This document shows, in pieces, positions 1-7,659 of a stretch of 49,288 nucleotides of DNA. The DNA comes from a virus. The stretch spans positions 1-49,288 of IMG/VR virus record IMGVR_UViG_3300025771_000039; one strand, 5' to 3'. The translations under genes and the position numbers were made by a program. The first letter of the stretch is position 1. The number at the start of each line of letters is the position of its first letter. The notes beneath the pieces are model-generated. The model did not search any database and had not been told where the DNA came from. It saw nothing but the letters and a program-made list of their open reading frames with translations.

Positions 1-179
1 GCTAATGTGCCTTCCATAGCAATTGTACCAATAAAGTCATTAAGATTAATTTGTATAGTATGCAGACCATCACTACGTCCGTAGTAACCGTCGCCTTTAA
101 ATTTATCACCTGTGTGCGTTTGTGTATTACTATCGCCAACGTGTGTAATTGTTGTTAAAATGTTTTCACTCTGTGCCAT
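1..179 (-). CDS. Unrecognised protein, 5' part only (runs off window)
   Basis: An ATG at 179 opens a reading frame that stays open to the window edge (about 59 codons), so the C-terminus is missing. The visible part is polar and Gly/Asp/Thr rich, with a motif GDKFKGDGYYGRSDG, which looks more like a structural or particle-associated protein than an enzyme, but I do not recognise the family. Its first 14 bases overlap the end of the preceding gene (ATGGCACAGAGTGA holds both the start and the upstream stop), typical of translational coupling in this genome. Confidence 0.6.
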   Translation of the reverse strand, partial: MAQSENILTTITHVGDSNTQTHTGDKFKGDGYYGRSDGLHTIQINLNDFIGTIAMEGTL

Positions 180-882
180 AATTATATTTATCAATATCAC
201 CACTGTAAACTAGTTTCTCAACCCGAGGATTGCCTCCACCAGATACTAGTTGATACATTAATAAAACTTTGCTATCTTTAACATAGCAATACTGACCATA
301 GATCCAGTCATTTTTTAAATCATTAAGAGTTTTTTCACCGACTCTACTTTTATCAGTGTTATTCTCTAACCAACGGGCAATTGCCGGACCATTTGATCCC
401 TGTGTTAGATACACTTTATACTCGTAGTCAGTAGGTTTATCTACAATTACTGTGTTAGTATTGTTAGATAAGAATTTAGCAATATCATCTTCTACATCCC
501 AATAAGAAATTACTGTTTCAGGGCTCACTTTAATGATGTCATCTATAAGTGATTTAGTGTTAGAGTATATCCATAGATTGTACCCACGTTCAATTCTTAT
601 CTTATAGTCGTCACTATCTATAAGTAGATTGTATAATTTTTCAGCTTCTTTAAATTGCACTTCAGATAAGGCAAAGGAAGTTCGGAACCTTAGAATTAGA
701 TATTCACCTCGATCTTTAAGAGTTGTTCGTATTTCGTCTAGTTTGGTCGCGGCATAACTTAACCTTACACCGCGATCAAACTCTGCTCTAAATATAAAGC
801 CTAACTCCGTGTATAAATTTACTTTATAAAGATACTTACGGTAGTGTAACTTTGTAGTTAGATTACGCTTCGGTAACTTCAT
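166..882 (-). CDS. Hypothetical protein, 238 aa
   Basis: Complete ORF of 238 residues, not recognised. It is mixed alpha/beta in composition, with no signal peptide, membrane segment or obvious catalytic motif. The N-terminus is basic (MKLPKRNLTTKLHYRKY). The start overlaps the last 20 bases of the clpA-like gene and the end overlaps the next gene by 14 bases, so it sits in the same minus-strand transcription unit as dnaJ and clpA. Co-transcription alone does not show a chaperone role. Confidence 0.75.
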   Translation of the reverse strand: MKLPKRNLTTKLHYRKYLYKVNLYTELGFIFRAEFDRGVRLSYAATKLDEIRTTLKDRGEYLILRFRTSFALSEVQFKEAEKLYNLLIDSDDYKIRIERGYNLWIYSNTKSLIDDIIKVSPETVISYWDVEDDIAKFLSNNTNTVIVDKPTDYEYKVYLTQGSNGPAIARWLENNTDKSRVGEKTLNDLKNDWIYGQYCYVKDSKVLLMYQLVSGGGNPRVEKLVYSGDIDKYNYGTE

Positions 883-3109
883 GTACTCTTGCTTCGCACT
901 CTAATACAATATCGCCATCTTTAACATCAACATGTACAGTTCCGCCTTGCTTTAGATTACCAAATAGTATTTCTCTAGAAAGTGGACGTTTTATTTCTTT
1001 ATCAATGACACGCTGTAAAGGTCTTGCACCCATTTTAGGGTCAAATCCTTTATCGACTAGATAATCTAAACTATCATCAGATACAGTAATTATAATGTCC
1101 TTGTCTTTGACCATAGTTTTAAGTTCGACAAGAAACTTACCAACAATTTTCATCATTACTTCTTTTGATAGTTTACCAAATGTAATAGTAGCATCAAGTC
1201 TGTTTCTAAATTCTGGAGCAAAGAACTTTTTCATTTCTTTTTCACTGTAACTAGTATCGTCTTGATCGACGCCAAATCCGATTGCATTTTTCTCAGACTC
1301 TTTAGCACCTAAGTTAGTTGTAAGTATTACAATACTATTACGTGCATCTGCTTCTTTACCATTTGATCCAGTGATAATACCGTTGTCCATGATTTGCAGC
1401 AATATTTGTGATATATCCGGATGCGCTTTTTCAATTTCATCCAGTAGTAGCACACAATTCGGATTCTCTTGTAGTTTGTCAATAAGTTGTCCGTTATTAT
1501 CTTCGTGACCTACGTAGCCTGGAGGTGAACCAATAAGTTTTGATACACTGTGTTTTTCTTGATATTCGCTCATATCGAACCGTACTAATTTAACACCTAA
1601 ATTTGCTGCAAGTTGTTTAGCAGTTTCTGTTTTACCTGTACCTGTTGGGCCCATAAACACAAACGAACCAATTGGCTTATCGTCTGGTTTAAGTCCTGCT
1701 TGACTAACAAAGATTTTATCAACAATAGCATCAATTGCACTGTCCTGTCCGTAGACAACTTTCTTCATGTTTTCGTCAAGCTTAGAAAGATTTTCTGTTT
1801 CACGTTCTGCTACTGATTCAGCTGGAACTTTAATCATTTTAGATAATTCAAACTGTATTGCGTCTCCGTCTACAATTTTATTATCTTTTTGATTTTTTAC
1901 TTTAAATCTTGAACAGGCTACATCGATCAAATCAATTGCTTTATCAGGCAGTTTCTTATCACTCTGATATTTTACACTGAGTTTAACTGCTGCCTCAATT
2001 GCTTCTTCTGTAATTTCTGTATTATGATAGTCTTCATAGTACTTCTTAATACCACGTAAGATATCCTTAGTAACTTCAGGTGTAGGCTCGTCGACTGTTA
2101 CTCTTTGGAATCGACGCATAAGAGCGCGATCCTTTTCAAAGTACTTCCTGTATTCATCCCAAGTAGTTGACGCAACAACTTTTAAATCGCCCTTTGACAA
2201 TGCTGGCTTTAATAAGTTTGCTAAGTCGTTTGCATTGCCTTGTCCACCTGCGCCAGCACCGTTAATCATATGTGCTTCGTCGATGAACATAATTGTTTTA
2301 CCTTGCCTAGTAAGACCTTTAAGCACAAGTTTAAAACGTTCTTCAAAGTCACCTCTGTACTTTGATCCTGCTAACATTGCACCAATGTCTAAACTATAAA
2401 CTTTAAACTCTTTTAAGAAGTCCGGCACTTGATCGTTTATAATGTTATATGCAAGTCCTTCTGCAATAGCAGTTTTACCAACACCTGGATCGCCTACCAT
2501 AAGAACATTATTCTTTGCTCTACGTCCTAGCGCAAGTGCTAAACTTTCAAGTTCATCGTTGCGACCAATAATAGGATCAACTTTTCCTTTTTTAACTTCT
2601 TCATTTAGATTAGTTGTAAAACTCTTTAGTGCTTTCTTTGCATCGCCTGAGTTTTCTTCATCTACCATTTCGACGTTGTCTAATTCTTCAGCAACAAATT
2701 CAGCAAACTTAGTTTTGTTTACATTACCTTCGTTCAACCAATATACACATACTGATTTTTTTTCGTTAAGCATAGATAGTAGTACGTCACGCAATTCAAT
2801 GTGTGTACGTCCGTTAAATAATACTTGAGTAAATGCTCTGTTTAAGCAACGCTCTACTGTGTGTGTTTTTTTTGGCTTGAACTTTTTTTGATCTGTTTTG
2901 ATGTCATTGTTGTTTTTTAAATGATGCTCTAAATTAGATTTTATGTATGCAATATCAGCACCGTATTCGGTCATTAAGTTTATAAACGTTTCTTCGCAAA
3001 GCATTGCATAGAGTAAATGCTCTAGCGTAACATATTCGTGTTTTAGTTTTTTTGCATCCTTAATAGCCTTATCGAATACTAATTGTAGTTCTTGAGACGG
3101 TTCAACCAT
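863..3109 (-). CDS. clpA: ClpA-type AAA+ unfoldase
   Basis: A 748-residue double-AAA+ protein. Residues about 1-140 form the Clp N-domain repeat. D1 has Walker A GDPGVGKT at 206-213 and Walker B IMFIDEAH near 273-280. D2 has GPTGTGKT at 487-494, pore loop GYVG near 531 and Walker B VLLLDEIE near 553. The D1-D2 linker is short and there is no coiled-coil M-domain, so this is ClpA rather than ClpB. An IGF tripeptide at 610-612 sits where ClpA/ClpX carry the ClpP-docking loop. The known family role is ATP-driven unfolding and feeding of substrates to ClpP; no clpP is visible here, so host ClpP would be the inferred partner. It overlaps dnaJ by 8 bases. Confidence 0.93.
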   Translation of the reverse strand: MVEPSQELQLVFDKAIKDAKKLKHEYVTLEHLLYAMLCEETFINLMTEYGADIAYIKSNLEHHLKNNNDIKTDQKKFKPKKTHTVERCLNRAFTQVLFNGRTHIELRDVLLSMLNEKKSVCVYWLNEGNVNKTKFAEFVAEELDNVEMVDEENSGDAKKALKSFTTNLNEEVKKGKVDPIIGRNDELESLALALGRRAKNNVLMVGDPGVGKTAIAEGLAYNIINDQVPDFLKEFKVYSLDIGAMLAGSKYRGDFEERFKLVLKGLTRQGKTIMFIDEAHMINGAGAGGQGNANDLANLLKPALSKGDLKVVASTTWDEYRKYFEKDRALMRRFQRVTVDEPTPEVTKDILRGIKKYYEDYHNTEITEEAIEAAVKLSVKYQSDKKLPDKAIDLIDVACSRFKVKNQKDNKIVDGDAIQFELSKMIKVPAESVAERETENLSKLDENMKKVVYGQDSAIDAIVDKIFVSQAGLKPDDKPIGSFVFMGPTGTGKTETAKQLAANLGVKLVRFDMSEYQEKHSVSKLIGSPPGYVGHEDNNGQLIDKLQENPNCVLLLDEIEKAHPDISQILLQIMDNGIITGSNGKEADARNSIVILTTNLGAKESEKNAIGFGVDQDDTSYSEKEMKKFFAPEFRNRLDATITFGKLSKEVMMKIVGKFLVELKTMVKDKDIIITVSDDSLDYLVDKGFDPKMGARPLQRVIDKEIKRPLSREILFGNLKQGGTVHVDVKDGDIVLECEARVHEVTEA

Positions 3110-3929
3110 TCTTTTTATCCTCTATTAAATGCTTTAATTCCAGTGTCTTTGCTATAACATCTGGATCGTTGATCCTTGGTATCTGTGCTTCGATCTGAAC
3201 TAATATCGAACCTTTCCTACCTGTTCTAACATCGCTCATTCCATATCCACGCATTGCCAATGTTGTGCCTGATTTTGTGCCTTTAGGTATATTCAAATTT
3301 AAACTCTTTTTATCTGGAGTTTCTATTAGTATAACACATCCTAGCATAATGTCAAATACATTTACAAACTTTTTAGTAACAAGATCGTTACCTTGTCTCT
3401 GCCAGCCCGCAGGTAATCTTACACGTATCTTAACATAAAGGTCACCTCTGCCAACTCTAGGATCTGTATTGTCGCCCAGTCCTTTATAACGTACTGTGTC
3501 TCCGTCATTTGCTCCAACTGGTACTTGTACATTTATAAATTCTGTTTTCCCGTTTGCCATTTGGTACGATGCTGTTACAATCTTACCGTAGAACGCATCT
3601 TCAAACTCTACAACAAGATTGATTCTTATATCTCTATTTTGTGGTTGCCTGCGTTGTTGATGCATTTGGTTAAAGATGTCACCAAATGGATGCCGGCCAA
3701 ACGGATTGTGTTGGGAGTTAAAGTGAAAGTCGTTTTTGGGTTGAGGATTATCGTATTCTTGGCGTTTTTCTGCATTACCTAAAATTTCGTAAGCTTCAGT
3801 TACATGTTTAAATGTTTCTTCATTTCCGCCGCGGTCAGGATGATGTTGCATTGCTGCTTTTTTAAAAGCTTTTTTAATTTCATCCTGACTTGCTGTTTTG
3901 TTAACCCCTAGTACATTATAATAATTCAT
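3102..3929 (-). CDS. dnaJ: DnaJ/CbpA-type J-domain co-chaperone
   Basis: 275 residues. An N-terminal J-domain carries HPD at 30-32, followed by a Gly/Phe/Asn-rich linker (about 65-95) with HNPFGRHPFGD. Two C-terminal beta-sandwich substrate domains follow (for example GDTVRYKGLGDNT and LNIPKGTKSGT). There is no CXXCXGXG zinc finger, so it is a class II, CbpA-like J protein. Known role: stimulate Hsp70 (DnaK) ATPase and deliver clients. No DnaK is present in the window, so host DnaK is the likely partner. Its stop overlaps the clpA start by 8 bases, suggesting coupled expression. No strong Shine-Dalgarno precedes the ATG. Confidence 0.92.
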   Translation of the reverse strand: MNYYNVLGVNKTASQDEIKKAFKKAAMQHHPDRGGNEETFKHVTEAYEILGNAEKRQEYDNPQPKNDFHFNSQHNPFGRHPFGDIFNQMHQQRRQPQNRDIRINLVVEFEDAFYGKIVTASYQMANGKTEFINVQVPVGANDGDTVRYKGLGDNTDPRVGRGDLYVKIRVRLPAGWQRQGNDLVTKKFVNVFDIMLGCVILIETPDKKSLNLNIPKGTKSGTTLAMRGYGMSDVRTGRKGSILVQIEAQIPRINDPDVIAKTLELKHLIEDKKNG

Positions 3930-3946
3930 ATAGTACTTAGTGAGAG

Positions 3947-4297
3947 TTAGTCGTCCTTGAACTTCTTACTGGATCCTAAATAAAGTCCAAACCATGCTGC
4001 TCCGGCACCTACAACAATGCTTACTAAGCCTGCTTGATTCATATTTGGATCTGGCAAAGCCATAAACCAATGTGTTACTTGATAAAGTAAAATGATATAA
4101 ACTGTAATAAACACACGAGGAAATATTCTCCAAGCGTCAACTGCTTGAGCAAGATAAATTATACTTTTAAATTTATTCTTACTCATATTAGTTACACCTT
4201 GATCCGGTGCTTTAACTGTTGCTTCTGTTATAGTTTTTTTAGCACTTCTTTCTGTTTTAGTGCTTACTTCTAAATCTTCTAACTTTTTTCTTGGCAT
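3947..4297 (-). CDS. Small membrane protein, possible holin
   Basis: 116 residues: a charged Lys/Thr/Glu-rich N-terminal half (1-55), then two hydrophobic segments (about 60-80, VFITVYIILLYQVTHW, and about 90-108, LVSIVVGAGAAWFGLYLG), and a short basic/acidic tail. This topology and the position next to the lipase, spanins and endolysin fit a holin or another lysis-associated membrane protein, but no family is recognised. Start and upstream stop share one base at 4297. Confidence 0.7.
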   Translation of the reverse strand: MPRKKLEDLEVSTKTERSAKKTITEATVKAPDQGVTNMSKNKFKSIIYLAQAVDAWRIFPRVFITVYIILLYQVTHWFMALPDPNMNQAGLVSIVVGAGAAWFGLYLGSSKKFKDD

Positions 4298-5076
4298 TAC
4301 CCTAATTTCCTTTTATTTAAATCCCTTTGGTAGTTCTCAATGTGCTTGATATATTCGTCTATGCTATGATCAGAAAATGCATCTATCTTACCAGCTTTAA
4401 GACCTTTCCACATGCCTTTTAATCTGTCTTTCCATTTTGTTATACCTGCTACATTACGTATAGTACCATTAGAGCAAATGTATTCCTCTGTCCCATGGTG
4501 TCTATAACCCATTATGATCAATGGAACAGTTGTAACTATGTCATTGTTATTTCTCCAACGATAATGATCTATATCAAGACTGTTGCAATAACCACGCCAA
4601 CCTACTCTTGGCGAGCCGTATGTATAAAGTTCTTCTGGATCAGGAATACTTTTTTCGTGCTTACAACGACTCGCCATTATAGTTGCCATTGCTGCGCCTA
4701 AACTGTGGCCACAAAACCACAGATCTTGCTCAGGTTTCAAGTCCCTCAAGTCATCGAGGATCATTGGCCAAAGAGCGTCTACCTCACTCTTAAATCCTTT
4801 GTGTACTCTTGAAACTGTCTCAGCTAGGACTGGAATGGCTCGTAGGTCTGCTTCTACATCATTCCACTCATTGGGTTGGGTGCCCCGACAAGCTATCACA
4901 AGATCTGTGGTGTTGGCAAAGCGGTATGCTTGCGCCCCGCTTTTTTCATAGAATTCGCATACATCGAATCCTAATTCCTTAGCAGCTTTCTTTGCTGCTT
5001 TTTTTTCTAAATACGCTATTTTAGCAAGTTTAGCGAATAGTAAACTGCGCTCAACGAATGCTGTGTCTATTATCAT
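4297..5076 (-). CDS. Class 3 lipase-like alpha/beta hydrolase
   Basis: 259 residues. The nucleophile elbow GHSLG is at 123-127 (Ser125), followed by the class 3 hallmarks LYTYGSPRVGW, an Asp in NDIVTTVP and a C-terminal His in DHSIDEYI, giving a plausible Ser-Asp-His triad. The family (fungal lipase-like, alpha/beta hydrolase) cleaves acylglycerols or phospholipids. No signal peptide is evident. A good ribosome site (GAGGG) precedes the ATG. Position inside the lysis cassette suggests membrane lipid attack during lysis or release; that role is inference. It overlaps the upstream gene by 26 bases. Confidence 0.88.
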   Translation of the reverse strand: MIIDTAFVERSLLFAKLAKIAYLEKKAAKKAAKELGFDVCEFYEKSGAQAYRFANTTDLVIACRGTQPNEWNDVEADLRAIPVLAETVSRVHKGFKSEVDALWPMILDDLRDLKPEQDLWFCGHSLGAAMATIMASRCKHEKSIPDPEELYTYGSPRVGWRGYCNSLDIDHYRWRNNNDIVTTVPLIIMGYRHHGTEEYICSNGTIRNVAGITKWKDRLKGMWKGLKAGKIDAFSDHSIDEYIKHIENYQRDLNKRKLG

Positions 5077-5350
5077 TGTTGCCCTCGATTTTGTTAATTC
5101 TTTTTTCTAATTCGTCAATCTTCTTTGTTATTCTTGGATATCTTTTACGCCACAAATCGTCTGGCTCTTGGAACCATGTCCATCCGTATCGCTGTGTAAT
5201 GCCATCAAGTACTCTGTCGAACAATGCGTAACACCATAAACCTGCCCTAGTGTTCCTAAACCAAGCAAGAAATGCTGCACCCAATAATGCTCCCACAATT
5301 GCTGTATAAATCCATAATGTGTCATCGAACATCCTTTCAAGAATTACCAT
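5051..5350 (-). CDS. Small single-pass membrane protein
   Basis: 99 residues with one N-terminal hydrophobic segment (LWIYTAIVGALLGAAFLAWF, about 12-31), then a cytoplasmic-looking region ending in a Lys/Glu-rich possible coiled coil (KKIDELEKRINKIEG). A later Met (codon 7) could be the true start. It lies between the lipase and another membrane protein in the lysis region. It could be a holin or antiholin; no family recognised. Confidence 0.65.
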   Translation of the reverse strand: MVILERMFDDTLWIYTAIVGALLGAAFLAWFRNTRAGLWCYALFDRVLDGITQRYGWTWFQEPDDLWRKRYPRITKKIDELEKRINKIEGNNDNRHSIR

Positions 5351-5753
5351 TAGTCAACTCGTTAATTTTATGTCCGTTCTCTTTAATTTTCTGTTCGTTG
5401 ACAGTAGGTGTGTTGTCAAATATAATTTTTTCTAATTTAAGAGTACTAATTCTTTCGTTAGGCACATATCTCCAGCAATAATCACCATCTAGGTCGCCGC
5501 CTTTTTTATGTATACCGAATACTGTTTGTGTTGTTCCGATTTTTACTATTAATGCTCGTTCGCCGTCTAGTAATACTTTATCACCTTCTGCAAAATCAGC
5601 ATTCATCTTAAATGCTAAACCTTTTGCAATTTTTGTAGCATAGTCTTTAAACCATAATGTTATTACTAACATCAATAATGCACCTATAAACGGCATTAAT
5701 AAAGTAGTAATCTCTAGCCCTACAGATCCTGCTGACATAATTTCATTATTCAT
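5337..5753 (-). CDS. Membrane-anchored protein with beta-rich domain
   Basis: 138 residues from the ATG at 5753, chosen because GGAGGG lies 8 bases upstream; an in-frame TTG 15 bases earlier lacks this support. One hydrophobic helix (LEITTLLMPFIGALLMLVITLW, roughly 14-35) is followed by a beta-rich region (KVLLDGERALIVKIGTTQTVFGI) resembling the small beta domain of mechanosensitive-channel-like proteins. That similarity is weak. A late-type promoter box lies at 5771-5779. It sits in the lysis cassette. Confidence 0.7.
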   Translation of the reverse strand: MNNEIMSAGSVGLEITTLLMPFIGALLMLVITLWFKDYATKIAKGLAFKMNADFAEGDKVLLDGERALIVKIGTTQTVFGIHKKGGDLDGDYCWRYVPNERISTLKLEKIIFDNTPTVNEQKIKENGHKINELTNGNS

Positions 5754-5770
5754 TGGATTGCCCTCCAATT

Positions 5771-5779
5771 GTATTTATC
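5771..5779 (-). promoter_or_regulatory. Late-type promoter box GATAAATAC
   Basis: On the minus strand GATAAATAC lies about 17 bases upstream of the ATG at 5753, with a GGAGGG ribosome site between. The box matches the T4 late consensus TATAAATA at 7 of 8 positions. It overlaps the last codons of the upstream gene. Confidence 0.55.
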
Positions 5780-5969
5780 TACGTAGTTTAATTTTCTGGT
5801 ATCTAGGGCAAGAATAATCCCAAGGAATATACACTTTTTTTGGATAATGATAGTAGTGAAGACTAATCTCTCTTAGACACCTATATTCACATACCTTTGT
5901 GAGTTGGTTGTCATACGCCCAACTATGCGTAGCCATGACACTGGTCAAAGCACATACAATAATATTCAA
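5775..5969 (-). CDS. Small putative secreted protein, Cys-containing
   Basis: 64 residues from a TTG start at 5969, which is preceded by AGGG at a good distance. The N-terminus (IIVCALTSVMATHSWAYD) looks like a cleavable signal peptide, followed by a Tyr-rich mature part with three cysteines. It is located between the spanin pair and the membrane proteins of the lysis cassette, so a periplasmic role is plausible. No family recognised; the non-ATG start lowers confidence. Confidence 0.5.
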   Translation of the reverse strand: MNIIVCALTSVMATHSWAYDNQLTKVCEYRCLREISLHYYHYPKKVYIPWDYSCPRYQKIKLRR

Positions 5970-5990
5970 TTTTTCGCCCTCAGTAATTGT

Positions 5991-6335
5991 TTACTTTACT
6001 GCTTCCTCGTAGTAAACAATAATTTCTTTTTGTTGCTCAATGTAACGTCTTAGTTCACTAAAGTTTAAACTAAGATTTTCATAATCTTTTATAGAAAGCA
6101 CAACTCTTGCTTCAGTGCCGTTCTTTTCTACAAATTCTTTTAAGAATTCTTCATAGTTGTCTTTGTTTACGACATGTACTTTTACATCGTATAAATTTAC
6201 TTGCTTTGGACGAGCAACAATTGGCACTGTGGTTTTTACAGCATCAGTTACTGTCACTATCTCCTTCGGCGTTGCCGAGCATCCCATTACTGTCAGTAAG
6301 AGCACGGAGATCATTCCATAATTGATCAGTCGCAT
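5991..6335 (-). CDS. o-spanin-like outer-membrane lipoprotein (Rz1-like)
   Basis: 114 residues with a type II signal peptide and lipobox (LLLTVMGC, Cys at 19) followed by Ser, predicting outer-membrane sorting. The mature part has a Pro/Val-rich stretch and a C-terminal helix. Its 5' 92 bases are embedded out of frame in the end of the preceding transmembrane coiled-coil gene, the arrangement known for Rz/Rz1 spanins. Known role: with the i-spanin, fuse inner and outer membranes in the last step of lysis of Gram-negative hosts. Function is inferred from architecture. Confidence 0.8.
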   Translation of the reverse strand: MRLINYGMISVLLLTVMGCSATPKEIVTVTDAVKTTVPIVARPKQVNLYDVKVHVVNKDNYEEFLKEFVEKNGTEARVVLSIKDYENLSLNFSELRRYIEQQKEIIVYYEEAVK

Positions 6336-6660
6336 TTTGCATCTTTCTTTCTATACTACCTGGACGCTTATCAGCCAAGTTTGTTAGGTTATGTTTTTGT
6401 AGAGTATTACGAAGTTCGTCACCGTACTCTTCAGACTTCTGTAGTTTTTGTTGTAGTTCTAAATTAAGAGCAGCATTTATTTCTGCTTGTTCTTCTAATA
6501 GTGATACACTCGCTTCGCTAGTCTGCACTGCAACTTCTAGCTTAGCATTATTTTCTTGCAGGATAGCCATGCGCTTTTGGGTATCGTTGTAATACCAATA
6601 ACCTGCGCCTGCCATTCCTATTATTAATAAAAACAGTACTGCTGCAAGTTTTGTTCCCAT
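6244..6660 (-). CDS. i-spanin-like inner-membrane protein (Rz-like)
   Basis: 138 residues: an N-terminal signal-anchor (VLFLLIIGMAGAGYWYY, about 8-24), then a long heptad-rich coiled coil (about 25-100; QENNAKLEVAVQ, LEEQAEINAALNLELQQKL) and a polar C-terminus. The N-in, C-out topology with periplasmic coiled coil is the i-spanin pattern. The 3' end overlaps the lipoprotein gene in another frame by 92 bases. It follows directly after the endolysin gene (5-base gap). Confidence 0.82.
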   Translation of the reverse strand: MGTKLAAVLFLLIIGMAGAGYWYYNDTQKRMAILQENNAKLEVAVQTSEASVSLLEEQAEINAALNLELQQKLQKSEEYGDELRNTLQKHNLTNLADKRPGSIERKMQNATDQLWNDLRALTDSNGMLGNAEGDSDSN

Positions 6661-6665
6661 CCTAC

Positions 6666-7514
6666 CTATCCTAGTAACTTTTTTAGAGTCTTAGGTCCTA
6701 CAATACCATCTGCTACAAGACCGTTAGCACTTTGCCAATCCATAATCTCTGATTCAGTACCTGGACCGAATATTCCGTCTGCTGGTTCAATGCCTAGTTT
6801 TTCTTGTACTTCTGCTACTAGTGGACCACGTGATCCTTTACGCACTGTTTGATTATAGTCTACATCAGGCTCTTCGAAATCACCACCTAGCACATCAATT
6901 GCGTGTATGTAATGTTTCTTGCGATCTTCTAATCCAATAGTACCACCATTAATACGTTTTGTCATACCAACTATATCCATATTATCACAATACTTGTTGA
7001 TATTATTTTCATCCCAGAACCAACATGCTGAGTCTAATGCGCCTTTTTTAGTACGCACATACTCTACTGCTTCTTCTGGTGACATCTCTACTGCTTCACC
7101 AAATTTCGTATAATTGTATCTACCTGTAAGTTGTAGTATGCCGCCGCCCCTAAATCTCCAGCCATCACCTGAATCGGTGTCACCGTTGTCCATTCTGTTT
7201 GCATAAATGACGTTCGCAATTTTTTCAGGTTGTCTATGATATTCTTGTGCATCTCTACCTGCTCTCCTAAAATACTTTGGAAAAATCTTATTAAGTGCTG
7301 CTGCACTATAATTTAAGTTTTCGCTCAAGACTCTAAAGCCTCCACTTTCGTGACCACATTGGGCAATAAATCCTGCCACTCGTTCTATTGTTACAACTTC
7401 CCATAATGGCAAAATTTCGCACATAGCATGGTACCATTCTTTCCAGTCGTCACGGTGAATAAGTTCTTCTGCCATCCACTCTTCAAAATCAAATTCAAAA
7501 TGTTCTTTAGCCAT
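6666..7514 (-). CDS. Endolysin: GH19 domain plus peptidoglycan-binding domain
   Basis: 282 residues. Residues about 20-205 match the GH19 chitinase/lysozyme fold, with the catalytic-region motif CGHESGGF (Glu56), a GWRFRGGGILQLTGR motif and the MTKRINGG region. Residues about 218-282 form a peptidoglycan-binding type 1 domain (KGSRGPLVAEVQEKLG, GIFGPGTESEIMDWQ, DGIVGPKTLKKL). There is no signal peptide, so a holin would be needed for export. The start is supported by AAGGAG 8 bases upstream. It is followed by the spanin pair. Confidence 0.93.
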   Translation of the reverse strand: MAKEHFEFDFEEWMAEELIHRDDWKEWYHAMCEILPLWEVVTIERVAGFIAQCGHESGGFRVLSENLNYSAAALNKIFPKYFRRAGRDAQEYHRQPEKIANVIYANRMDNGDTDSGDGWRFRGGGILQLTGRYNYTKFGEAVEMSPEEAVEYVRTKKGALDSACWFWDENNINKYCDNMDIVGMTKRINGGTIGLEDRKKHYIHAIDVLGGDFEEPDVDYNQTVRKGSRGPLVAEVQEKLGIEPADGIFGPGTESEIMDWQSANGLVADGIVGPKTLKKLLG

Positions 7515-7659
7515 TATCTTTCTCCTTCAATACACAACTTTCACATTCACAAGATTCACAGATGCATAATTCACCTCGTCTTATATCTTGATAACATCGG
7601 TACTCTTTATATACTTTAGTGCCGCAGTGTTTTTTATTTCCACAGCAATTACAGTACAT
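7507..7659 (-). CDS. Small cysteine-rich protein, 50 aa
   Basis: A 50-codon ORF with ten cysteines at residues 3, 5, 6, 12, 22, 32, 34, 37, 39 and 42, including CNCC and C-I-C-x2-C-x-C-x2-C. Such density suggests a metal-binding knuckle or disulfide-rich peptide. Its ATG overlaps the upstream stop (ATAATG) and its stop overlaps the endolysin start (ATGGCTAA), so it fits exactly between its neighbours. The AAGGAG ribosome site of the endolysin lies in its last codons. Function unknown. Confidence 0.7.
   Translation of the reverse strand: MYCNCCGNKKHCGTKVYKEYRCYQDIRRGELCICESCECESCVLKEKDNG

Noticed and set aside
863-3109. Assignment as ClpB disaggregase
   Set aside because: No coiled-coil middle domain between the two AAA+ modules and an IGF docking motif is present, so ClpA is the better call.
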